Shown here one piece after another: positions 36,385-43,014 of a stretch of DNA of 43,014 nt. The stretch's first letter is position 1, and each line of letters begins with the position of its first letter. The notes under the pieces were generated by a model, which saw nothing but the letters and a program-made list of their open reading frames with translations, had not been told where the DNA came from and searched no databases. Source of the stretch: a virus; the IMG/VR virus record IMGVR_UViG_3300004369_000559, positions 1 through 43,014 of that record; one strand, written 5' to 3'. The position numbers were made by a program, and so were the translations under genes.

Positions 36385-38874
36385 GTGAATTTCTATAAGT
36401 CAGTAATTGAATTTAAAGGCAAACTTCTTGTAAGAGGCATACACGAAGACCAAGAATATAAAGAAAAAATAGATTTTAGTCCTACTCTTTATTCATTAAC
36501 ACAACAACAAACAGAATTTAAAACCTTACAAGGCCAATTTCTTAAACCCATTACATTTAAAACTATTGATGATGCTCGTAGATTTAGACGAGATGTAGCA
36601 ACAGAAAACTCACCAATTTACGGTTTAGAAAGATACAACTATCAATATATTAATAAACAACATCCTGAAAATATACAGTGGGATAAAAAACTTATAAAAA
36701 TATTTACATTAGATATAGAAACTTCTTGCGAAAATGGTTTTCCAGACGTAGAAAATCCTATTGAAGAACTGCTTTGTATTACAGTTAAAAATCAATCCAA
36801 TAAACAAATCATTACTTGGGGTATTGGCGACTATAAAACAGACAGGCCAGATGTTACTTATGTTAAGTGTAAAGACGAAAAACAATTACTGTTTGAGTTT
36901 ATGAATTTCTGGATGAAAAACTATCCTGATATTATTACAGGCTGGAATACTAAATTCTTTGACTTACCTTACTTAATGAATAGAATTATATTGATTGCAG
37001 GTGATAAGGTTGCAAACAAAATATCGCCTTGGGGATTATTTCAAAGAGAAACAATTTTGGCAAGAGGCAGACCTAAAACAGTTTATGATATAAAAGGTAT
37101 TACAAATTTAGATTACTTAGACCTATATCAATGGTTTATTCCTACTCGACAAGAAAGTTACAAACTTGATTTTATCGGCGAATTAGAACTTGGCCGTGGT
37201 AAAGATGAAATGCCTTATGATACATTTAAAGAATGGTATACAAAAGATTTTCAATCATTTATTGATTACAATATACAAGATGTTGAAATCGTTGACGCAT
37301 TAGAAGATAAACTTGGCCTCATTGATTTATCATTAACTGTTGCCTATGAATCTAAAGTAAATTATGGTGACATCTTTTCACAAGTGCGAGTATGGGACAC
37401 ACTGATTGCAAATCATCTATTAAAGAAAAACATTTGTATACCACCAAGAGAAGATAATATAAAGAATGAAAAGTATGAAGGCGCTTATGTAAAAGAACCA
37501 CAACTTGGTATGCACAAGTGGATTGTTTCGTTTGACATTAACTCTCTATATCCGCATATCATTATACAATATAATATATCGCCAGAAAAAATTATAGGTG
37601 AAAAACCATCTGGTATTTCTGTAAATAAAATGTTAAATCAATCTACACCTCTTGCATATCTTAAAACAGATGGCGCTTGTATTACGCCTAATGGTGCATT
37701 GTTTAAAACAGACAGTCAAGGTTTTTTACCTGAAATGATGGAAACAATGTATAACGAGCGTGTAGTTTTTAAAGATAGAATGTTGAAAGCAAAGAAAGAA
37801 TATGAACGAACTAAAAATCCTGAATTAATAAAAGAAATATCTCGTTGTCACAATATTCAATGGGCAAGAAAGATTGCTTTAAACTCAGCTTATGGTGCAG
37901 TTGGTAATCAATACTTTAGATACTATGATGTAAGACAGGCCAGTGCCATTACTACAGCAGGCCAGTTTATCATTCGTTTTATAGAAGAAAAGGTAAATGG
38001 TTATCTTAATAACATATTAAAGACACACGACAAGATAGATTATATTGTGGCTTCAGATACAGATTCAATTTATGTTACGCTTGATAAACTTGTAGAACAT
38101 ACTTGTAAGGGTAAAACAGATGACCAGATATGTAACTTTATAGACAAAGTAGTAAACAGTAGAATAGAACCATTTTTAAATAAATGTTTTGAAGAACTTG
38201 CAGATTATACAAACGCATTTAAAAATTGTATGGTAATGAAACGAGAAGTAATCGCCAACAAAGGTATATGGGTTGCAAAGAAAAGATATATGTTAAATGT
38301 ATTAGATGAAGAAGGCGTAAGACTTTCTGAAACTAAACTAAAGATTATGGGTATCGAAGCCGTTAAATCATCAACACCTAAAGTATGTAGAGGTAGAATT
38401 AAAAAGGCCATAGAAATAATAATGAATAAAGATGAAGATACATTACAAAAGTTTATTGCTAATTTCAAAAAAGAGTTTTTTAATATGTCGGCAGAAGAAA
38501 TATCTTTTCCTAGGTCTTGCAATAACATAAAGAAATATAAAGACAGTAATAATATCTTTTCCAAAGGCACACCAATACACGTAAAAGGCGCTTTAATATA
38601 TAATTATCATGTTAAACAATTTAAACTATCAAACAAATATCCTTTTATACAAGAGGGTGATAAGATTAAATTTCTTAAATTGTTAGAAGCTAACCCATTT
38701 AGATTTGATGTAATTAGTTATATTACCACTCTACCTAAAGAGTTTAAATTACAACAGTACATAGATTATGAAACACAATTTGAAAAGACATTTTTAGACC
38801 CTATGAGATTTGTTTTACAGGCCATTGGTTGGCAGCAAGAGAAACAAGCAAATCTGGAGTTATTCTTTCAATGA
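36385..38874 (+). CDS. gp43: Family B DNA polymerase gp43
   Basis: This is the replicative polymerase with 3'-5' exonuclease. It has 829 residues (T4: 898) from a GTG start. Exonuclease motifs are D-I-E-T (110-113), G-W-N-T-K-F-F-D and Y-N-I-Q-D (295-299). Polymerase motifs are S-F-D-I-N-S-L-Y-P (D384), K-I-A-L-N-S-A-Y-G (496-504) and S-D-T-D-S (D558, D560). The C-terminal end (L-E-L-F-F-Q) is the probable clamp-binding peptide, matching the T4-type Leu-Phe ending. The N-terminal region is shortened relative to T4. Its stop overlaps the methyltransferase ATG. Confidence 0.97.
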   Translation: MNFYKSVIEFKGKLLVRGIHEDQEYKEKIDFSPTLYSLTQQQTEFKTLQGQFLKPITFKTIDDARRFRRDVATENSPIYGLERYNYQYINKQHPENIQWDKKLIKIFTLDIETSCENGFPDVENPIEELLCITVKNQSNKQIITWGIGDYKTDRPDVTYVKCKDEKQLLFEFMNFWMKNYPDIITGWNTKFFDLPYLMNRIILIAGDKVANKISPWGLFQRETILARGRPKTVYDIKGITNLDYLDLYQWFIPTRQESYKLDFIGELELGRGKDEMPYDTFKEWYTKDFQSFIDYNIQDVEIVDALEDKLGLIDLSLTVAYESKVNYGDIFSQVRVWDTLIANHLLKKNICIPPREDNIKNEKYEGAYVKEPQLGMHKWIVSFDINSLYPHIIIQYNISPEKIIGEKPSGISVNKMLNQSTPLAYLKTDGACITPNGALFKTDSQGFLPEMMETMYNERVVFKDRMLKAKKEYERTKNPELIKEISRCHNIQWARKIALNSAYGAVGNQYFRYYDVRQASAITTAGQFIIRFIEEKVNGYLNNILKTHDKIDYIVASDTDSIYVTLDKLVEHTCKGKTDDQICNFIDKVVNSRIEPFLNKCFEELADYTNAFKNCMVMKREVIANKGIWVAKKRYMLNVLDEEGVRLSETKLKIMGIEAVKSSTPKVCRGRIKKAIEIIMNKDEDTLQKFIANFKKEFFNMSAEEISFPRSCNNIKKYKDSNNIFSKGTPIHVKGALIYNYHVKQFKLSNKYPFIQEGDKIKFLKLLEANPFRFDVISYITTLPKEFKLQQYIDYETQFEKTFLDPMRFVLQAIGWQQEKQANLELFFQ

Positions 38875-39407
38875 TTGATTTTCCAAATAAAAAATATAAA
38901 GTAATTTATGCCGACCCACCTTGGTATTTTAAATCATATAGTAAAAAAGGTGAAGGAAGAAATGCTACACAACACTATGATTGTATGAATATAGAAGATA
39001 TAAAAAAATTACCTGTAAATAATATTGCTGAAGACAACTCAACTTTATTAATGTGGGTTACCGACCCCTTTTTAGAATTATCTTTTGATGTTATAAAATC
39101 TTGGGGATTTAAATATAAAACGGTTGCATTTACTTGGGTGAAAACAAATAAAAAAAGTCCTGGATATTTTAAAGGTTTAGGTTATTGGACTAGAGCCAAT
39201 CCAGAAATGTGTTTGTTAGCAACTAAAGGTAAACCAAAAAGAATATCTAATGGCGTGAACCAATTAGTAGTATCTAAACTAAGAGAGCATTCAAAAAAAC
39301 CCGATGAAGTATATAATAGTATTGAAACTTTATTAGAGGGGCCATATATAGAATTATTTGCTCGTAATAGAAAAGAAAATTGGGATTGTTGGGGTAATGA
39401 GACATGA
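38871..39407 (+). CDS. MT-A70-family adenine methyltransferase
   Basis: 178 residues from the ATG at 38871, which overlaps the gp43 stop (ATGA); a longer frame from a TTG at 38829 lies inside gp43. The catalytic motif D-P-P-W (15-18) is preceded by Y-K-V-I-Y-A and followed by M-W-V-T-D-P-F-L, F-T-W-V-K, a W-T-R-A-N-P-E-M-C-L-L-A-T-K-G-K-P motif and E-L-F-A-R. These define the MT-A70/IME4-like family, which methylates N6 of adenine. In phages it is usually a DNA methyltransferase. Its stop overlaps the downstream GNAT-like gene, so the two are probably made together. Confidence 0.9.
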   Translation: MIDFPNKKYKVIYADPPWYFKSYSKKGEGRNATQHYDCMNIEDIKKLPVNNIAEDNSTLLMWVTDPFLELSFDVIKSWGFKYKTVAFTWVKTNKKSPGYFKGLGYWTRANPEMCLLATKGKPKRISNGVNQLVVSKLREHSKKPDEVYNSIETLLEGPYIELFARNRKENWDCWGNET

Positions 39408-40501
39408 AAACATTAACCAAAGAACAAGCATTATACTGTGCTAATATATTCAATAACTACTTTAAAAAATTTAGTCGTATAGATGAATATATGAAAGATC
39501 AAAAGTTATCTCAAATAGAAAATGTGCCATCGGCTTTGCCTGGTATGGGTCTACAGAATACTATATTTTCAAAATTTGATATGTCACCTAAAGACATGGA
39601 CTTTGAACTGTTAGAACCAGATAATAATACATATGATACGTTATTAAATATGATTTCTTCTCATACTAATATGTCAAGTGTACCCGGTAAAAATTTAAAG
39701 ATTGCAGTAAGAGAAAAGAATAGTGGTCAATGGGTAGGTTTTATAAGATGTGGTTCTCCTGTTATAAACATGAAACCAAGAAACAATTTATTAACTCATG
39801 TACCAGAATTAGTAAGTTTCAATAAGACTTCTATTATGGGATTTGTTATAGTACCAACTCAACCTTTTGGTTTTAATTACCTAGGTGGTAAACTATTAGC
39901 AGCTATATGTTGTAGTCACACTATAAGAGAAAAATTAAATTCAAAATATGGTATGAACTTATCATTATTTGAAACTACAAGTTTATATGGTAATAGTAAA
40001 TCATCAAGTCAATATGATGGCATGAAGCCTTATTTAAGATACAAAGGTTTAACTGATAGTGATTTTATACCTTTAATGCATGGTAAACCTTTTTATGATC
40101 TTGCAACATTTGTTGAAAATAATGTAGGTAAACTTATTAAAGATAATGCCTCCAGCAGAAAATTAAAGCTAACTACGGCAATTATAGGTTTAATTAAAAA
40201 AAATTTAAACAAAAGTGATTTAGAAGAATTTAATACAACTATAAGTAATGCAAAGAAACTAACTGAAAGAAAAAGATACTATGTTAGTGACTATGGTATT
40301 AAGAACTATCTAGATATAGTAAAAGATAACACTAAAGAAATAATCAAAGGTGAGAATTGGGATAAATTTGAACTAAATAATATCATACAATGGTGGAAAA
40401 AGAAAGCAGAATCAAGATATAATAAACTAAAAGAAGATGGTAGATTAAGGAATGATTTAGAAATCTGGACACCAGAGGCAGAAATAGACATTATAAGATG
40501 A
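39404..40501 (+). CDS. GNAT-like protein, paralogue of 22439-23818
   Basis: 365 residues. It repeats the core of the 459-residue protein: I-V-P-T-Q-P-F-G-F-N-Y-L-G-G-K-L-L-A-A-I-C (V150 on), then S-K-Y-G-M-N-L...T-T-S-L-Y-G-N-S-K (T191 on), S-Q-Y-D-G-M-K and L-R-Y-K-G-L-T. The distance from V-P-T-Q-P to T-T-S-L-Y-G is 41 residues here and 40 there. The R-D-x-x-I-G-W-D motif of the longer paralogue is not kept. A GNAT-type acyl-CoA fold and a DruA/DUF4338 relation are inferred. It overlaps the MT-A70 gene by 4 nt and the next small gene by 4 nt. Confidence 0.5.
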   Translation: MKTLTKEQALYCANIFNNYFKKFSRIDEYMKDQKLSQIENVPSALPGMGLQNTIFSKFDMSPKDMDFELLEPDNNTYDTLLNMISSHTNMSSVPGKNLKIAVREKNSGQWVGFIRCGSPVINMKPRNNLLTHVPELVSFNKTSIMGFVIVPTQPFGFNYLGGKLLAAICCSHTIREKLNSKYGMNLSLFETTSLYGNSKSSSQYDGMKPYLRYKGLTDSDFIPLMHGKPFYDLATFVENNVGKLIKDNASSRKLKLTTAIIGLIKKNLNKSDLEEFNTTISNAKKLTERKRYYVSDYGIKNYLDIVKDNTKEIIKGENWDKFELNNIIQWWKKKAESRYNKLKEDGRLRNDLEIWTPEAEIDIIR

Positions 40502-40725
40502 AAACTTATATACACGTTAACCAGCATATAATACGTGCCAATAAAAAGAGTGGTAACAATGACCCCGTTATTACAATTAAACAAGGTAGTAAAAATACAT
40601 ATTGCCATGAAGTAGAAATACTAGGACCAAGTAAAATGATATATGGAGGTAATGATAAACCTATATTATCTTGTGGTGCTAGAGTTGTTATAGAAACTGA
40701 AAGTGAAGTAATGATAATTAGATAA
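40498..40725 (+). CDS. Conserved-looking small protein, 75 residues, unknown
   Basis: The ATG overlaps the previous stop (ATGA). The sequence pattern is beta-rich with K-T-Y-I-H-V-N-Q-H-I-I-R-A-N, P-V-I-T-I-K-Q-G and C-H-E-V-E-I-L-G-P-S, ending in A-R-V-V-I-E-T-E-S-E-V. The compact strand pattern with two cysteines and polar turns suggests a folded small domain. It resembles short hypothetical proteins of marine T4-like phages known to me, but I cannot name a family. It belongs to the MT-A70/GNAT-like cluster by translational coupling, so a helper role there is possible but unproven. Confidence 0.6.
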   Translation: MKTYIHVNQHIIRANKKSGNNDPVITIKQGSKNTYCHEVEILGPSKMIYGGNDKPILSCGARVVIETESEVMIIR

Positions 40726-40727
40726 AT

Positions 40728-41015
40728 ATGTACATGACTATCTCAGAGAAATCTTACAAAGATTTAAAAGAGTATTGGGACTTTCAACGTACAAAAGAGT
40801 ACAATTGGGAGAAAATATGTCATATGTGTGATAACATGGAATCTAAATTTATATTTACAAACGATAATAACGGCTTAGCAGGTATAACTGGTATGGAATT
40901 AAAGAAAAATTTATGGAATCATATTAAAGAAAGCGAATTTGAAATCCCTCCTAAGAGTTGGATTCCCAAAGACAAAAAATATAGATTATGGAATGAAAAA
41001 TATACATTAGAATAG
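40728..41015 (+). CDS. Small hypothetical protein, 95 residues
   Basis: This starts 2 nt after the preceding gene. It is rich in Trp (five), Tyr and Lys, with a C-x-x-C (I-C-H-M-C-D, about residues 31-36) in the first half, and W-I-P-K-D-K-K-Y-R-L-W-N-E near the end. The two cysteines alone are not enough for a zinc site. A second ATG 6 nt downstream is possible. No family is recognised. Tight spacing on both sides puts it in the same transcript as the methyltransferase cluster and the membrane protein downstream. Confidence 0.5.
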   Translation: MYMTISEKSYKDLKEYWDFQRTKEYNWEKICHMCDNMESKFIFTNDNNGLAGITGMELKKNLWNHIKESEFEIPPKSWIPKDKKYRLWNEKYTLE

Positions 41016-41022
41016 GAAAAAC

Positions 41023-41997
41023 ATGTTTACAATTATAATCGTATTTTTAAGTGCCATATCCATATCTGTAATAGCCGCTGGTTATTCCATTGCTGGATTG
41101 ACGGCCTTATTTGCAGGTGCAGTAGTACCTATTATTGCTATGGGTAGTGCATTAGAGGTCGGTAAACTTGTAGCCGCCTCATGGTTATATAACAATTGGC
41201 GAAACAAACTAGTACCTAAAACCATACGAGCATACTTAACACTTGCTGTTATAGTTTTAGTTTTCATTACATCTATGGGTATCTTTGGTTTTCTATCAAA
41301 GGCACACCTAGACCAAGTACAACCACAATCAGGTAATAATATTAAGATTGAATTGATAGATAGTCAACTTAATCAACAACAAATTATTATAGACAGGTCA
41401 CAAAAGACATTAACTTTATTAGACCAGACACTTGAAAAATACCTTGACATGGAGTATGTCACAAGAGGTCTAAAAGAAAGAGAAAAACAAAAACCTGAAC
41501 GAGAAGCTTTAACGCTTGCCATTAACGAGGCAAGTGATAAGATATCAGAGTTATCAAATAAAAAAGGTACTTTGCAATTAGAACAAGATAAGATTGAAGC
41601 TGAAGTTGGTCCAATCAAATATATTGCAGAGTTAATATATGGTGATACGGCAAAAGACCATTTTGATGAGGCTGTAAGGTGGGTAATAGTAGTATTGATA
41701 TTCGTATTTGACCCATTAGCAGTATTATTGTTAATAGCGGCCAATATATCATTACAGAGTAGAAACAATGTTAAAGAAGAAGAAAAAACCAAAATCGAAA
41801 AAGATTACCAAAAAGAAGCTACTAACGCAAAAGCTAGGGCGAAAAGAGTCAGAGATAGAGAAAAAGTTTATAAAGGTTTTTTTAAAAAAATAGCTAGTGG
41901 TGAACTAAAGACTAAAGATTATGAAGAAATGCGTAAAATGGGTCTAAGTCCAGATGAAATCAAGATAAAACTTAATCAAATAATGGATTTATCATAA
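41023..41997 (+). CDS. Membrane protein with a large coiled-coil loop
   Basis: 324 residues. Three hydrophobic segments lie at the N-terminus (about 2-18, 22-42 and 68-92), then a charged coiled-coil region (about 105-195, with L-I-D-S-Q-L-N-Q-Q-Q-I-I-I-D-R-S-Q-K-T-L) and a fourth transmembrane segment (about 218-245, V-I-V-V-L-I-F-V-F-D-P-L-A-V-L-L-L-I-A-A-N). A basic cytoplasmic tail with a second coiled coil follows, ending in M-G-L-S-P-D-E-I-K. An AGGA Shine-Dalgarno is present. Similar proteins are common in T4-like cyanophages without assigned function. Possible roles include a membrane anchor or superinfection exclusion. Confidence 0.65.
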   Translation: MFTIIIVFLSAISISVIAAGYSIAGLTALFAGAVVPIIAMGSALEVGKLVAASWLYNNWRNKLVPKTIRAYLTLAVIVLVFITSMGIFGFLSKAHLDQVQPQSGNNIKIELIDSQLNQQQIIIDRSQKTLTLLDQTLEKYLDMEYVTRGLKEREKQKPEREALTLAINEASDKISELSNKKGTLQLEQDKIEAEVGPIKYIAELIYGDTAKDHFDEAVRWVIVVLIFVFDPLAVLLLIAANISLQSRNNVKEEEKTKIEKDYQKEATNAKARAKRVRDREKVYKGFFKKIASGELKTKDYEEMRKMGLSPDEIKIKLNQIMDLS

Positions 41998-42032
41998 ACA
42001 GGTGGTTGCCAATTAGGTATAAATGATACATA

Positions 42033-42155
42033 ATGCAAATAGTGATATACAAAAACGGTAAGTACATGATACACAACTTCAACAAAGAGGAGCTTGACAA
42101 TATAAAAAAAATATGTTATGATATGGGTATAAAATATTACGTTATTATAGAATAG
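42033..42155 (+). CDS. Short ORF, 40 residues, upstream of uvsX
   Basis: [16 protein letters not shown] then [22 protein letters not shown]: a beta-helix-beta composition that looks coding. The early promoter of uvsX lies inside it. TATAAATG (42018-42025), one mismatch from the late octamer, ends 7 nt before the ATG, so a near-leaderless late start is possible. There is no Shine-Dalgarno. It could be a real small gene or an accident of AT-rich spacer. Confidence 0.45.
   Translation: MQIVIYKNGKYMIHNFNKEELDNIKKICYDMGIKYYVIIE
42094..42122 (+). promoter_or_regulatory. Early sigma70-type promoter for uvsX
   Basis: -35 TTGACA (42094-42099), 17 nt, TGT extension, -10 TATGAT (42117-42122). The predicted +1 is about 42129, with a leader of about 43 nt containing TAGGAG before the uvsX ATG. 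Confidence 0.82.
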
Positions 42156-42171
42156 TAGGAGTGAACAAAAT

Positions 42172-43014
42172 ATGAATGATTTTTTAAAAGATATAATAAA
42201 AGAAAGCGGTAATGAATATGCAGGTTTAGTAAGTGATGGCATGGACAGTGATGTAAGTAGTTTTATAGACACAGGTTCATATTCATTTAATGCTTTACTA
42301 TCAGGCAGTATATATGGTGGTCTACCAGGAAATAAAATCACAGCAATTGCAGGTGAAGCGGCAACAGGCAAAACTTTTTTTGCATTAGGTATCGTAAAAA
42401 ATTTTTTAGATGTAAATAAAGAAGCAGGTGTTATTTACTTTGAGTCAGAAAGTGCTATATCAAAGGACATGATTGAAAGTCGTGGTGTTGATGGCAGTAG
42501 GATGGTTATAGTACCAGTTGCTACAGTACAAGAATTTAGAAATCAATCAATAAAAATATTAGACAAATACTTAGAACAACCACAAGATAAAAGAAAACCT
42601 TTAATGTTTGTATTAGATAGTTTAGGTATGTTATCTACAACTAAAGAAATGGAAGATACAGCAGAAGGAAAAGAAACAAGAGATATGACTAGATCACAAA
42701 TAGTCAAATCAACATTTAGAGTTTTAACATTGAAACTAGGTAAGGCAAATATTCCTATGATTATGACTAATCATACGTATGATGTTATTGGTTCAATGTT
42801 TCCACAAAAAGAAATGGGTGGCGGTTCAGGCTTAAAGTATGCCGCTTCATCTATCATCTATCTTAGCAAAAGAAAAGAAAAAAACGGCACCGAAGTTATC
42901 GGTAATATTATACACTGTAAAAATTACAAATCACGTTTAACAAAAGAAAATGCACAAATTGATGTCAAACTAACTTATAAACACGGACTAGACAAATATT
43001 ATGGTCTATTAGAA
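42172..43014 (+). CDS. uvsX: Recombinase UvsX (RecA-like), 3' end cut off
   Basis: This is the strand-exchange recombinase of T4-like phages, loaded by UvsY. 281 residues are visible (T4: 391), open to the window edge. Walker A is G-E-A-A-T-G-K-T (61-68), followed by a conserved E-S-E-S (91-94) after V-I-Y-F, Walker B L-M-F-V-L-D-S-L (144-151), and the DNA-binding loop region around M-T-N-H-T-Y-D and G-G-G-S-G-L-K-Y. The ATG follows AGGAG by 10 nt and an early promoter. The end beyond residue 281 lies outside the window. Confidence 0.95.
   Translation, partial: MNDFLKDIIKESGNEYAGLVSDGMDSDVSSFIDTGSYSFNALLSGSIYGGLPGNKITAIAGEAATGKTFFALGIVKNFLDVNKEAGVIYFESESAISKDMIESRGVDGSRMVIVPVATVQEFRNQSIKILDKYLEQPQDKRKPLMFVLDSLGMLSTTKEMEDTAEGKETRDMTRSQIVKSTFRVLTLKLGKANIPMIMTNHTYDVIGSMFPQKEMGGGSGLKYAASSIIYLSKRKEKNGTEVIGNIIHCKNYKSRLTKENAQIDVKLTYKHGLDKYYGLLE

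Noticed and set aside
36330-36398. 22-codon ORF between ferredoxin and DNA polymerase
   Set aside because: It overlaps both genes, is Lys/Glu-rich and has no ribosome-binding site; probably chance.
38829-38870. Upstream TTG start for the MT-A70 gene
   Set aside because: The extra 14 residues come from the gp43 coding region; the ATG at 38871 forms a standard ATGA junction.
1-43014. CRISPR array, insertion sequence, integrase or prophage attachment site
   Set aside because: No regularly spaced repeats, transposase, integrase or terminal inverted repeats were seen; the layout is that of a lytic T4-like phage.

Overview
The window is a 43-kb stretch of an AT-rich, T4-like myovirus genome. The T4 core gene order is intact: the head-neck-tail block 13-14-15-16-17-18-19-20-(67/68)-21-22-23, then uvsY, uvsW, 55, 47 and 46, then 45-44-62-regA, 43 and uvsX. 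Low GC, the absence of photosynthesis genes, a phage-encoded bS21, Hsp20, CobS/CobT-like proteins, a peptide deformylase and a 2OG-Fe(II) oxygenase suggest a marine host. A pelagiphage (SAR11 host) of the HTVC008M kind is my best guess, but the host is inferred and not proven by this sequence.

Layout. 1-14.2 kb is the virion module, all on the + strand. It runs from the end of a fibre-like protein through neck (13, 14), tail terminator (15), terminase (16, 17, with a small ParB-like gene between them), sheath (18), tube (19), portal (20), prohead core, protease (21), scaffold (22) and major capsid protein (23). A UUCG-tetraloop terminator closes it. 14.2-22.4 kb holds a tiny membrane protein, a second tube-fold protein, uvsY, an oxygenase, uvsW, an Sm-like small protein, tRNA-Gly(GCC), the late sigma factor 55, the recombination nuclease 47/46 and a peptide deformylase. 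22.4-31 kb is the accessory region: a GNAT-like protein, a VWA/zincin protein with its MoxR-type ATPase (CobT/CobS-like), bS21, a short ORF, Hsp20, the only minus-strand gene (a possible PD-(D/E)XK nuclease), a Mom-like DNA-modification candidate and a degenerate tRNA-Gly(UCC). 31-43 kb is the replication module: clamp, clamp loader with a GIY-YIG-type gene between its two subunits, RegA, a RimK-type ATP-grasp/aspartic-protease-like fusion, a second Sm-like protein, ferredoxin, DNA polymerase, an MT-A70 methyltransferase overlapping a second GNAT-like paralogue, a membrane coiled-coil protein and the start of uvsX.

Transcription signals can be read directly. T4-type late boxes (TATAAATA) precede late genes. 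A separate sigma70-like class (TTGAC-N17-TATNNT, usually with TG one base before the -10 hexamer) precedes early and middle genes. In several cases the start codon, or the tRNA 5' end, falls exactly at the predicted +1, so the phage appears to make leaderless transcripts beside Shine-Dalgarno-led ones. It also carries bS21, a ribosomal protein tied to Shine-Dalgarno use.

The best candidates for an undescribed system are: (i) the Mom-like/GNAT plus MT-A70 set, with a divergent nuclease-like gene, which could be a DNA hypermodification and nuclease module; (ii) the leaderless early mRNA architecture combined with phage bS21, deformylase, RimK-like ligase and unusual tRNA-Gly; and (iii) the phage MoxR-VWA-zincin pair. 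The functional links within each set are inferences.
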